A stretch of DNA of 5,221 bases from CAZFAT01 sp964517075 (lineage in GTDB: Bacteria; Acidobacteriota; Vicinamibacteria; Vicinamibacterales; SCN-69-37): assembly GCA_964517075.1 (NCBI GenBank), contig CAZFAT010000339.1:1-5221 (forward strand). Direction: 5' to 3'. Positions within the stretch are counted from its first letter, which is position 1. Each line of letters opens with the position of its first letter. Below are positions 1-5,221 of this stretch, one piece after another. The position numbers and the translations under genes are program-made. Under the pieces are notes generated by a model. The model was not told where the DNA came from. It saw only the letters and a list, made by a program, of their open reading frames with translations, and did not search any database.

Positions 1-569
1 ATGTCTGCAAGGGGAAGCGCTACAACCGCGAGACGCTCGACGTCTACTACAAGGGGAAGAACATCGCCGAGGTGCTCGACCTGACCGTCGAGGAGGCGCT
101 CGAGTTCTTCGACGCGGTCCCGCGCATCAAGGGCAAGCTGCAGACGCTCAACGACGTCGGCCTCGGCTACATCCGCCTGGGCCAGTCCGCGACCACGCTC
201 TCGGGCGGCGAGGCGCAGCGCGTGAAGCTCGCCGCCGAGCTGTCGAAGAAGGGGACCGGCCAGACGCTCTACATCCTGGACGAGCCCACCACGGGCCTCC
301 ACTTCGACGACATCGTCAAACTGCTCGCCGCGTTCCGCAAGCTGCTGCAGGCGGGCCACAGTCTCGTGGTCATCGAACACAACCTCGACGTGCTGAAGAC
401 CGCCGACTGGATCATCGACCTCGGCCCCGAGGGCGGCGAGGCCGGCGGGCGCCTCGTCGCCGCGGGCACGCCGGAGCATGTCGCGTCCGTGCCGGAGTCC
501 TATACCGGGCAGTACCTCCGCCGCGTGCTGGCCGCCGGACACGTGGAGGCGTTCGCCGACCAGGCATGA
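1..569 (+). CDS. uvrA: UvrA, excinuclease ABC subunit A, C-terminal fragment (5' end outside the window)
   Basis: UvrA is the ATP-dependent damage sensor of nucleotide excision repair; it loads UvrB onto damaged DNA in the cytoplasm. The reading frame is open from base 3 and the gene starts upstream of the window, so about 188 C-terminal residues are visible. The fragment opens with VCKGKRYNRETL, the end of the zinc-binding module that precedes the second ATPase domain; the Cys at fragment residue 2 is a likely zinc ligand. Next come the ABC signature LSGGEAQR (bases 198-221), the Walker B segment TLYILDEPTTGLH and the H-loop VVIEHN. The end, SYTGQYLRRVL plus a short tail, is typical of UvrA. 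No lesion is seen. The stop codon overlaps the start of the glycosylase gene as ATGA, which suggests translational coupling. The family is certain from these motifs. Confidence 0.97.
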   Translation, partial: VCKGKRYNRETLDVYYKGKNIAEVLDLTVEEALEFFDAVPRIKGKLQTLNDVGLGYIRLGQSATTLSGGEAQRVKLAAELSKKGTGQTLYILDEPTTGLHFDDIVKLLAAFRKLLQAGHSLVVIEHNLDVLKTADWIIDLGPEGGEAGGRLVAAGTPEHVASVPESYTGQYLRRVLAAGHVEAFADQA

Positions 570-1258
570 AGGCGCTCAGCCGGGCGTTCTACGCGCGGCC
601 GACGCTGGCCGTGCTCGAGGACCTCATCGGCAAGGTGCTGGTGCACGGCGCCGGCCGCCGGCGCACCGCGGGCCTCATCGTCGAAGCCGAAGCGTACATC
701 GGCGCGGCCGACCCGGCCTGCCACGCCGCGCCGGGGCCGACGCGTCGCAACGCGCCGCTCTACGGACCGCCCGGCCGCGCCTACGTCTACCTCAACTACG
801 GACTGCACTACCTGGTGAACGCAGTCACGGAAGCCGAGGGGCGGCCAGCGGCCGTGCTGATCCGGGCGCTGGAACCGATCGAGGGCGTCGCGCTCATGCG
901 CCGCCGCCGCGTGCGCGGCCGACGGCCGGGCGCCACGGCCCGCGACGCGCGTCAGGCGACGCTGGACATCACGAGCCTCTGCCGCGGCCCCGGCAACCTC
1001 TCGGTTGCGCTCGGCATCACGCTGGCGCAGAACCGGGCGGATCTGTCGACCAGCGCCCTGCGCATCGAAGATCACGGCGTCCGTCCGGATCACCTCATGT
1101 GGTCGCCGCGCATCGGCATTCGCGTCGGCACGGACCGCGACTGGCGGTGCCACTGGCGTGGACACGCCTGCGTGTCGGGTAAGAGCCTTGACCGTGAAGA
1201 TCTGAAGGGGGCGCCTGAAGCACCCGGGCCTATCAGCGCGGGACGACGGGGACGTTGA
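566..1258 (+). CDS. mpg: 3-methyladenine DNA glycosylase, AAG/Mpg family
   Basis: This 230-residue enzyme should excise alkylated and deaminated purines (3-methyladenine, 7-methylguanine, hypoxanthine), starting base excision repair. By analogy with human AAG, E42 in EAEAYIG matches the catalytic Glu125, Y44 and H53 match the base-stacking Tyr127 and His136, Y78 in YVYLNYG matches the intercalating Tyr162, and N85 matches Asn169. Other family blocks are DPACHA, GPTRRN, LIRALEP, RGPGNL (140-145), SPRIGI (180-185) and VSGK (203-206). An Arg-rich stretch lies at residues 112-120. About 24 residues follow the conserved core with no recognisable content, and their codons run into the 3' end of the opposing protease gene. 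The ATG overlaps the uvrA stop (ATGA) with no close Shine-Dalgarno sequence (GGAG lies about 17 bases upstream), so coupled translation is likely. The family is firm; substrate range is inferred. Confidence 0.94.
   Translation: MKALSRAFYARPTLAVLEDLIGKVLVHGAGRRRTAGLIVEAEAYIGAADPACHAAPGPTRRNAPLYGPPGRAYVYLNYGLHYLVNAVTEAEGRPAAVLIRALEPIEGVALMRRRRVRGRRPGATARDARQATLDITSLCRGPGNLSVALGITLAQNRADLSTSALRIEDHGVRPDHLMWSPRIGIRVGTDRDWRCHWRGHACVSGKSLDREDLKGAPEAPGPISAGRRGR
1209..1225 (-). terminator. Small hairpin just past the protease stop, weak terminator candidate
   Basis: Read on the minus strand, GGGTGC and GCGCCC pair over a 5-nt TTCAG loop, giving six pairs including one G-U, beginning about 8 nt after the protease stop codon. 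On the plus strand the same bases contain a C-A mismatch, so the hairpin favours the minus-strand transcript. The following tract is CCCTT, not a proper U run, so intrinsic termination would be weak. It lies within the last codons of the glycosylase gene. It could be chance in such GC-rich DNA. Confidence 0.25.
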
Positions 1259-2360
1259 TCGTCACGCGGCGGCCGCTGCGCACCACCGTCATCGGTGCTC
1301 GGCTGCCGACCGGCGCACGGATGACGAGGCGGTTGAGCTCCTCGAATGTCTTGAGCGGCTGGCCGTTGAATTCCACGATGACGTCGCCGGGGCGGAGGCC
1401 GGCTTCATACAAGTTGGACTGCTGCGCGATCTGATACACGGCCAGCCCTTCCACGTCGCCCAATCCGTATTCGCGGGCCGCCTGGCGGTCGAGCTGGATG
1501 AACCGCACGCGGCCGCCAATCGATCCCCAGCGCACGGTGCCATTGGCCACGAGCTCGCGCATGATGTCGCGCGCGGTGTTCGACGGAATCGCGAACCCGA
1601 TGCCCTGGTAGCCGCCCGACAACGAGACGATCATCGTGTTGATGCCGACCAGCTCGCCGCGGCTGTTGACCAGGGCCCCGCCCGAATTGCCGGGATTGAT
1701 GGCCGCGTCGGTCTGGATGAAGTCGGCGTACTCGGACCCCACCTGCGCGCCCGAGCGGTAGTTGACGGTCGAGACGATCCCGAGCGTCACGGTCCCGCTG
1801 AGCTGGAACGGATTGCCGACAGCCATGACCCATTCGGCGACGCGGAGCCTGGACGAGTCGCCCCACGGCAGCAACGGGATGGCCGGCGCCTGGACCTGCA
1901 CCACGGCCAGGTCACTCACCGGGTCGATGCCGATCAGCTTGCCCTGACGTTCCTGGCCGTCGGACAGCGTCACGCGCACATCCGCCCGCGCGTCGCGAAT
2001 CACGTGGGTATTCGTGAGGACATAGCCTTCGGGCGAGACGAGCACGCCCGACCCCAGGCTCTGCGACTCCTGCATCCGGGGGCCGCCGCCGCCAAAGAAC
2101 TGCGAGAAGAAGTCGTTCGGCGCGCGGACGATCGAGGTGGACGCGATGTTAGCCGACACCTTGAGCGCGGCTTCCGCCACCGCTGACAGGTCCGGCAGGC
2201 CGGCGGGGAGAGCCGTCGGGACGGCCGCCGCGGCGGACTGCTGCGCGTCGAGCGCGGGCGGAGCTGTCAGCGCTGGCTCGCCGGAGAGCAGCCAACCCCC
2301 GGCGAGGCCGACGGTCAGCGCGGTGGCGCCGACAACAAGAAGCGCGGACTTCGAACTCAT
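1233..2360 (-). CDS. Membrane-anchored HtrA/DegS-like trypsin-like serine protease with one PDZ domain
   Basis: The 375-residue product is a periplasmic or cell-envelope quality-control protease. Residues 6-26 form one hydrophobic segment after a short Ser/Lys start, consistent with an N-terminal membrane anchor or uncleaved signal. An Ala/Pro-rich linker runs to about residue 56. The chymotrypsin-fold protease domain follows, with the complete triad: H119 in TNTHVI, D150 in DPVSDLAVV and S226 in GNSGGAL. One PDZ domain covers about 283-372 (GLRPGDVIVEFNGQPL). A single PDZ and one membrane segment resemble DegS more than two-PDZ DegP; whether it acts in regulated proteolysis like DegS is unknown. 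A glycine run with FF residues lies before the protease core (84-93). The ATG lies 8 nt beyond the hsp20 stop; a GAGG sits about 16 nt upstream, inside hsp20, so coupling is likely. The 3' end overlaps the convergent glycosylase gene by 26 bases. Confidence 0.95.
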   Translation of the reverse strand: MSSKSALLVVGATALTVGLAGGWLLSGEPALTAPPALDAQQSAAAAVPTALPAGLPDLSAVAEAALKVSANIASTSIVRAPNDFFSQFFGGGGPRMQESQSLGSGVLVSPEGYVLTNTHVIRDARADVRVTLSDGQERQGKLIGIDPVSDLAVVQVQAPAIPLLPWGDSSRLRVAEWVMAVGNPFQLSGTVTLGIVSTVNYRSGAQVGSEYADFIQTDAAINPGNSGGALVNSRGELVGINTMIVSLSGGYQGIGFAIPSNTARDIMRELVANGTVRWGSIGGRVRFIQLDRQAAREYGLGDVEGLAVYQIAQQSNLYEAGLRPGDVIVEFNGQPLKTFEELNRLVIRAPVGSRAPMTVVRSGRRVTINVPVVPR

Positions 2361-2368
2361 GCGGCGAG

Positions 2369-2767
2369 CTACCCGACCTCGATTTGACGCTCAGGCGAGG
2401 GGCCCGCCTTCGGGATCGTCACGGTGAGGACCCCGTCCACCAGGTCCGCCGTGATCTGGTCGGACTGGACCGGCAGCGCAAAGCGGAACGACCGCGAAAA
2501 CGTCCCCTGACCACGCTCCAGTTGCTGGTAGCGCTCCGGACAGCATTCCTGCGTCGTCCGGCTGCCGCGCACGGTCAGGACCTGGCGATCGAAATCGAGG
2601 TGGACATCCGAGCGGATCAGACCCGCGAGCTCGACCGTGAGGATGTAGTGGCCGGGGTGCTCGGCCAGGTCCACCGGCGGCACCCAGCCCGGCATGGCGC
2701 GGCCGAACAGACTCTCGAGCCGCTCCTGCATCGTGAGCAGATCGCGCACGGGATCCCACGACGGCAT
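2369..2767 (-). CDS. Small heat-shock protein, Hsp20/alpha-crystallin family
   Basis: This cytoplasmic ATP-independent chaperone should hold unfolding proteins for later refolding. From the chosen ATG it has 132 residues. The N-terminal arm (PSWDPVRDLLTMQERLESLF) is typical of bacterial class A sHsps. The alpha-crystallin domain spans about 32-119, with VLTVRG and the hallmark ADLVDGVLTVTIPK (A107, G112-V-L). A C-terminal I-x-V (I129-E-V131) is the tail motif that docks neighbouring subunits. Adjacent cysteines at 75-76 are unusual and could be redox sensitive (inference). Start choice: the ATG at 2767 has AGGATGG five bases upstream and gives the usual family N-terminus. An in-frame ATG at 2776 and a GTG at 2806 are possible but have poorer ribosome sites or an atypical basic leader. 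It lies upstream of the HtrA-like gene on the same strand with 8 nt between them, probably one stress operon. Confidence 0.93.
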   Translation of the reverse strand: MPSWDPVRDLLTMQERLESLFGRAMPGWVPPVDLAEHPGHYILTVELAGLIRSDVHLDFDRQVLTVRGSRTTQECCPERYQQLERGQGTFSRSFRFALPVQSDQITADLVDGVLTVTIPKAGPSPERQIEVG

Positions 2768-2776
2768 GGATCCCAT
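2748..2776 (-). promoter_or_regulatory. Hairpin enclosing the hsp20 start codon, candidate RNA thermometer
   Basis: On the minus-strand transcript ATGGGATCC (2776-2768) can pair with GGATCCCGT (2756-2748). The stem has nine pairs, eight Watson-Crick and one U-G, around an 11-nt loop that begins with the proposed start codon at 2767. The stem also holds part of the AGGATGG Shine-Dalgarno sequence. A second small hairpin, CCCC-AAAC-GGGG (2792-2781), lies just upstream. Bacterial small heat-shock genes are often controlled by RNA thermometers in exactly this position (ROSE, fourU), but this sequence matches neither class, lies partly inside the coding region, and may be a by-product of codon use in GC-rich DNA. 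Confidence 0.4.
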
Positions 2777-2818
2777 CCTACCCCGTTTGGGGCAGCGGCG
2801 CGTCACCGCCGGCCGGCC

Positions 2819-2827
2819 TGCTAAAAT
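2819..2827 (+). promoter_or_regulatory. Extended -10 promoter element for efp
   Basis: TGCTAAAAT fits the extended -10 pattern TGnTAtaAT and is the only AT-rich patch in the 94-base interval between the divergent hsp20 and efp starts. It would place transcription start near 2833-2835 and give efp a leader of about 28 nt. No clear -35 hexamer is seen, which is compatible with an extended -10. A 10-bp palindrome, GCCGGCCGGC (2808-2817), sits directly upstream. Read the other way the same patch gives TATTTT, so hsp20 transcription might start nearby on the opposite strand. Confidence 0.5.
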
Positions 2828-2861
2828 ACGAGGTTTGTCTGGTGAGGACTGACGGAATCCG

Positions 2862-3425
2862 ATGAGTTCAATTCAAGCGACCCGCCTCCGCAAGGGCATG
2901 TTGATCAAGTTCGGCGACGACCTGTGCCGGATCCTCGAGCTGTACCACATCACGCCGGGCAACAAACGGGCCCACGTGCAGTGCAAGCTGCGGGACATCC
3001 GTTCCGGCCGGCTGCAGGACCACAAGTTCCGGTCCGAGGACGACGTCGAGCGCGCGACGCTCGACGAGCACACGATGCAGTTCCTCTACCGCGACGGGAA
3101 CCTGTTCTGTTTCATGAACACCAAGAACTACGAGCAGATCCACCTGTCGGCCGAGGTCCTCGGCGAGGGCGCCCAGTATCTGTTGCCCGACGCGGTCATC
3201 AACGTCGAGTTCTACGAGACTGAACCGGTGGGCGTGCACCTGCCCCAGACGGTGGACCTCAAGGTGGCCGACACGGTGCCCGGTATCAAGGGCGCCACGG
3301 CGTCCGCCCAGGTGAAGCCCGCCACGATGGAGACCGGCCTGGTCGTCAACGTCCCGGCGTTCGTGAACACCGGGGATGTCATCCGGATCAATACGGAGAC
3401 CGGGGAATATCTCTCTCGCGTCTGA
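2862..3425 (+). CDS. efp: Translation elongation factor P, with Asn at the loop-tip position
   Basis: EF-P binds ribosomes stalled at polyproline codons between the P and E sites and stimulates peptide-bond formation. The 187-residue length is that of the family. The three beta-barrel domains are all present: the KOW-like N-terminal domain (about 1-64), the OB domain (about 65-128) and the C-terminal OB domain (about 129-187, with PGIKGATAS, KPATMETG and the usual end GEYLSRV). The start needs no gap to align with E. coli EF-P up to the loop. There the loop reads T31-P-G-N34-K35-R-A37, so Asn34 replaces the Lys34 (or the Arg at the equivalent place) that carries the modification in well-studied bacteria; K35 or R36 are the nearest basic residues. 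No EpmA, EpmB, EarP or YmfI-type modification gene lies in the window. A GGTGAGGA at 2841-2848 and GGAA at 2854-2857 are possible ribosome sites. Divergent from hsp20, and followed by a convergent gene. Confidence 0.96.
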   Translation: MSSIQATRLRKGMLIKFGDDLCRILELYHITPGNKRAHVQCKLRDIRSGRLQDHKFRSEDDVERATLDEHTMQFLYRDGNLFCFMNTKNYEQIHLSAEVLGEGAQYLLPDAVINVEFYETEPVGVHLPQTVDLKVADTVPGIKGATASAQVKPATMETGLVVNVPAFVNTGDVIRINTETGEYLSRV

Positions 3426-3468
3426 AGCCGTACCTTTGACCTTCCTGTGGCGAGCCCGGTCCGAGCCT

Positions 3469-4347
3469 CTATCCAGCGAGGGTTCCGGCGAGCCATTGCA
3501 GGAACCCCCGCCCTCCCTCCGCCATCGGATCGCGCAGCCAGTCGGGTGGCGTGAGCCACACGAAGGCCAGAATCGCGATGACCCACAGGTCGTAGGCGAG
3601 CGTCGCGCGTTCGTCCGTCCAGTAGAAGGCGCGAACGAAGAGGCCGGACAGGCCCGCGCGCCTGGGCTGCGGCCGGCCGTTCAATTCGAGGTAGGTGTAG
3701 TAGATACGGTCGGCGACGGTCACGATGGACAGGACGCCGATGATCCACATGACGGCGGCCATGCGGTTGGTGAAAGCGCCAATCATGAAGAGGACGATGC
3801 GCTCGGGCCGCTCCATGAAGCCGACCTTGCACTTGGGAATGAGCGACTCGGCCCGCGCCCGCGTGTAGCTCGTCATGGTGGCGAAGACCATCGCGATCGA
3901 GGTGATGAGCACGTAGTCGGTGCGGCCGAGTGACGAATAGAGGCAGATCAGGCCCACCGAGAGCGCCAGGTCCGAGAACCGGTCGATGACCGAGTCCCAG
4001 AAGCCGCCAAACCTGCTGGCGGCGCCGGTCTCGACCGCCACCTTGCCATCGATGAAGTCGAAGATGTTGGCGACGATCATGATGACGCCGGCCGTGAGGA
4101 AGTGTCCGCGCGCCAGGGCCCAGCCGGCGGCGACGTTGATGAGCACGCCGGTGAACGTGAGAAGATTGGGATGAATCCCAAGGCGCACGCACGCGGCGAT
4201 GATGAGCCGCAGCGGCCAGTAACATGCCGCGCCAATGAGGCCGGTGAAAGTCACAAGCGAGAGGTCAGCCGGTAGGGATGTGGCGCCGCGGTCCCCCGCG
4301 GCATCGCAGTCGCCAGCCGACCGAGGACCGCGCGCATCGTAGCTCAT
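3469..4347 (-). CDS. CDP-alcohol phosphatidyltransferase family integral membrane protein (PIP-synthase/PgsA-like)
   Basis: Enzymes of this family transfer a phosphatidyl group from a CDP-lipid to an alcohol acceptor in phospholipid head-group synthesis at the inner membrane. From the ATG at 4347 the protein has 292 residues and about six or more hydrophobic helices (near 38-56, 62-80, 82-98, 124-142, 145-159, 198-216, plus a late one near 253-267). The signature DxxDGxxAR(x8)Gx3Dx3D appears as D97-FI-D100-G101-KVA104-V105 ... G114 ... D118 ... D122. All four metal-binding aspartates are present, but Val replaces the usual Arg. The later blocks YTRARAE and GFMERPER resemble phosphatidylinositol-phosphate synthase-type members, so a phosphorylated polyol acceptor is possible; the true acceptor is unknown. 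The first about 35 residues are hydrophilic and unlike the family core. The ATG shares its bases with the uvrC ATG; a GTG at 4254 just before the first helix, or a TTG at 4365, are alternative starts. A GGAAA sits about 7 bases before the ATG. Confidence 0.9.
   Translation of the reverse strand: MSYDARGPRSAGDCDAAGDRGATSLPADLSLVTFTGLIGAACYWPLRLIIAACVRLGIHPNLLTFTGVLINVAAGWALARGHFLTAGVIMIVANIFDFIDGKVAVETGAASRFGGFWDSVIDRFSDLALSVGLICLYSSLGRTDYVLITSIAMVFATMTSYTRARAESLIPKCKVGFMERPERIVLFMIGAFTNRMAAVMWIIGVLSIVTVADRIYYTYLELNGRPQPRRAGLSGLFVRAFYWTDERATLAYDLWVIAILAFVWLTPPDWLRDPMAEGGRGFLQWLAGTLAG
4285..4302 (-). repeat. Perfect 7-bp G/C hairpin with a GGGA tetraloop (minus strand)
   Basis: GCCGCGG and CCGCGGC are perfect inverted repeats separated by four bases. 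On the minus strand the loop is GGGA, a GNRA-type tetraloop, so the RNA hairpin would be very stable. It falls either in the codons for the hydrophilic N-terminus of the phosphatidyltransferase or, if that gene starts at the GTG at 4254, in its leader. In the other direction it lies 44 bases upstream of the uvrC start. There is no U tract, so it does not look like an intrinsic terminator. Its function is unknown. Confidence 0.5.
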
Positions 4348-5221
4348 GCCGATTTCCGATCTCAAGGGCCAGATCGCACGCCTGCCCGAACAGCCGGGCG
4401 TCTACCTGTTCTTGAACGCCGCCGGCGACACGCTGTACGTGGGCAAGGCCCAGGTGCTTCGCGACCGGGTTCGTAACTACCTGGCCGCGGCGGGCACGAG
4501 CCCGCGGCTGGACGCCCTGCTGCGCGAGACCGCCGCGCTCGACCTCATCGTGACCGACTCGGTCGTCGAGGCGCTGACGCTCGAGAACCGCCTGATCAAG
4601 CAGCGGAACCCGCGGTTCAACGTCCTCCTGCGCGACGACAAGACCTATCCCTACCTGCAACTGACGACTACCGAGCGCGCGCCGCGGCTGCTCGTCGCCC
4701 GGCGCGTCGAGCGCGACGGCACCATCTATGCCGGTCCGTTCATGCCGGCCGCCGTCGCCCGGCGGACGATGTCGCTGGCGCACCGGTTGTTCGGGATCCG
4801 GTCGTGCAACGAGGTCATCGATGGCCGGCGCGATCGGCCCTGCCTGGAATACGAGATCAAGCGCTGCCTCGCGCCGTGCGTGGAGGCGCTCTGCAGCATC
4901 GACCGCTACCGACGAGCGGTCGACCAGGCCGAGCTGCTCATCCACGGACGGCAGGAGGAGCTCGTCGAGAACCTGCGCGACGAGATGCTGGAGGCCGCAG
5001 GGGCGGAGGAGTTCGAGCGCGCCGCCCACCTGCGCGACGCGGTGCGCACGGTCGAGACCTTGCGCGACCGGCACAACAAGCTGGAGGCGCCCGCGTTCGG
5101 CGACCGCGATGCCTTTGGCGTGAAGGTGGGGCCCGCCGGCGCCGTCGTCCAGATCTTTCAGATGCGACGGGGGCGGGTGCACGATCGCGTGGAGCTGGTG
5201 GCTGAGGGGGGCGACGCCGCC
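4346..5221 (+). CDS. uvrC: UvrC, excinuclease ABC subunit C, N-terminal part (3' end outside the window)
   Basis: UvrC makes the two incisions around a lesion after UvrB has been loaded. The frame runs open for 292 codons to the window edge. Residues 13-92 form the GIY-YIG nuclease for the 3' incision: PGVYLF (Y20), LYVGKA (Y31, K34), R39, the LENRLIK helix with E80, and NPRFNVLLRDDKTYPYL, a UvrC hallmark. Cysteines C154, C166, C174 and C178 (IRSC, RPCLEYEIKRCLAPC) match the four conserved cysteines reported to hold a [4Fe-4S] cluster in E. coli UvrC. A UVR motif for contact with UvrB lies at about 203-241. The sequence from DRDAFGVKVG on begins the RNase H-like domain for the 5' incision, which is cut off. 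The loop after YVGKA reads QVLRDRV, where KNLR or SNLR is usual. The ATG gives the normal N-terminus; a GAGGA 18 bases upstream is too far for a standard ribosome site. Confidence 0.97.
   Translation, partial: MPISDLKGQIARLPEQPGVYLFLNAAGDTLYVGKAQVLRDRVRNYLAAAGTSPRLDALLRETAALDLIVTDSVVEALTLENRLIKQRNPRFNVLLRDDKTYPYLQLTTTERAPRLLVARRVERDGTIYAGPFMPAAVARRTMSLAHRLFGIRSCNEVIDGRRDRPCLEYEIKRCLAPCVEALCSIDRYRRAVDQAELLIHGRQEELVENLRDEMLEAAGAEEFERAAHLRDAVRTVETLRDRHNKLEAPAFGDRDAFGVKVGPAGAVVQIFQMRRGRVHDRVELVAEGGDAA

Noticed and set aside
500..1165. Minus-strand open frame of 221 codons opposite mpg
   Set aside because: Antisense to a gene with intact catalytic residues, with low-complexity Arg/Ala/Val composition and no recognisable domain.
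478..1182. Long plus-strand open frame of 234 codons overlapping mpg
   Set aside because: It is in another frame of the well-supported glycosylase gene, is rich in Arg, Pro, Ala and Gly, and has no family motif; this is a GC-rich shadow frame.
2088..2098. GC-rich triplet run (ccgccgccgcc-like) as a possible repeat element
   Set aside because: It encodes the glycine run in the loop before the protease domain and needs no other explanation.
2384..2824. Plus-strand open frame of 146 codons opposite hsp20
   Set aside because: Antisense to a complete alpha-crystallin gene; no ribosome site or domain is evident.
2777..2861. CIRCE (HrcA operator) upstream of hsp20
   Set aside because: The interval has no TTAGCACTC/GAGTGCTAA-type inverted repeat; only a GCCGGCCGGC palindrome and a CCCC/GGGG hairpin are visible.
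3426..3468. Possible bidirectional terminator between the convergent efp and phosphatidyltransferase genes
   Set aside because: The gap has a short direct repeat (CGAGCC twice) but no inverted repeat with a T tract on either strand, so no terminator can be supported.
3212..4225. Minus-strand open frame of 337 codons overlapping the phosphatidyltransferase gene and the end of efp
   Set aside because: Its composition (Arg, His, Gly, Ala rich) is that of a frame-shifted shadow, and it conflicts with two genes carrying clear family motifs.
4265..5182. Minus-strand open frame of 305 codons opposite uvrC
   Set aside because: Fully antisense to a clear UvrC frame; no motif seen, and long antisense frames are expected at this GC content.

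Overview
This is a GC-rich (roughly two-thirds G+C) bacterial chromosomal window. It is densely packed with seven protein-coding genes, two of them cut by the window edges. I see no tRNA, rRNA, CRISPR array, insertion sequence or phage gene. The protein set and base composition fit a high-GC soil or environmental bacterium. My best guess is Acidobacteriota, perhaps the Vicinamibacteria group, from general resemblance only; a high-GC proteobacterium or another deep lineage cannot be excluded from this sequence.

Layout: (1) 1-569 (+) is the C-terminal end of the excinuclease ATPase UvrA. (2) 566-1258 (+) is a 3-methyladenine DNA glycosylase of the AAG/Mpg family, joined to uvrA by an ATGA overlap. 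(3) On the minus strand, 2767-2369 encodes a small heat-shock protein (Hsp20), followed after a few bases by 2360-1233, a membrane-anchored HtrA/DegS-like serine protease with one PDZ domain. The protease gene overlaps the glycosylase gene tail to tail by 26 bases. (4) 2862-3425 (+) is elongation factor P, read divergently from hsp20 behind an extended -10 promoter-like sequence. (5) 4347-3469 (-) is a CDP-alcohol phosphatidyltransferase. (6) 4346 to the window end (+) is the N-terminal part of UvrC, covering the GIY-YIG nuclease, cysteine cluster and UVR motif.

Functionally the window mixes DNA repair (UvrA and UvrC of nucleotide excision repair, Mpg of base excision repair), protein quality control (Hsp20 and HtrA, probably one operon), translation (EF-P) and phospholipid head-group synthesis. 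uvrB is not in the window.

I found no convincing novel multi-gene system. The points most worth a second look are: an EF-P whose loop-tip residue is Asn instead of the usual modified Lys or Arg; a near-perfect 9-bp hairpin that surrounds the hsp20 start codon and may be an RNA thermometer; head-to-head start codons of uvrC and the phosphatidyltransferase gene that share the same CATG; and a CDP-alcohol phosphatidyltransferase signature in which the usual Arg is Val.
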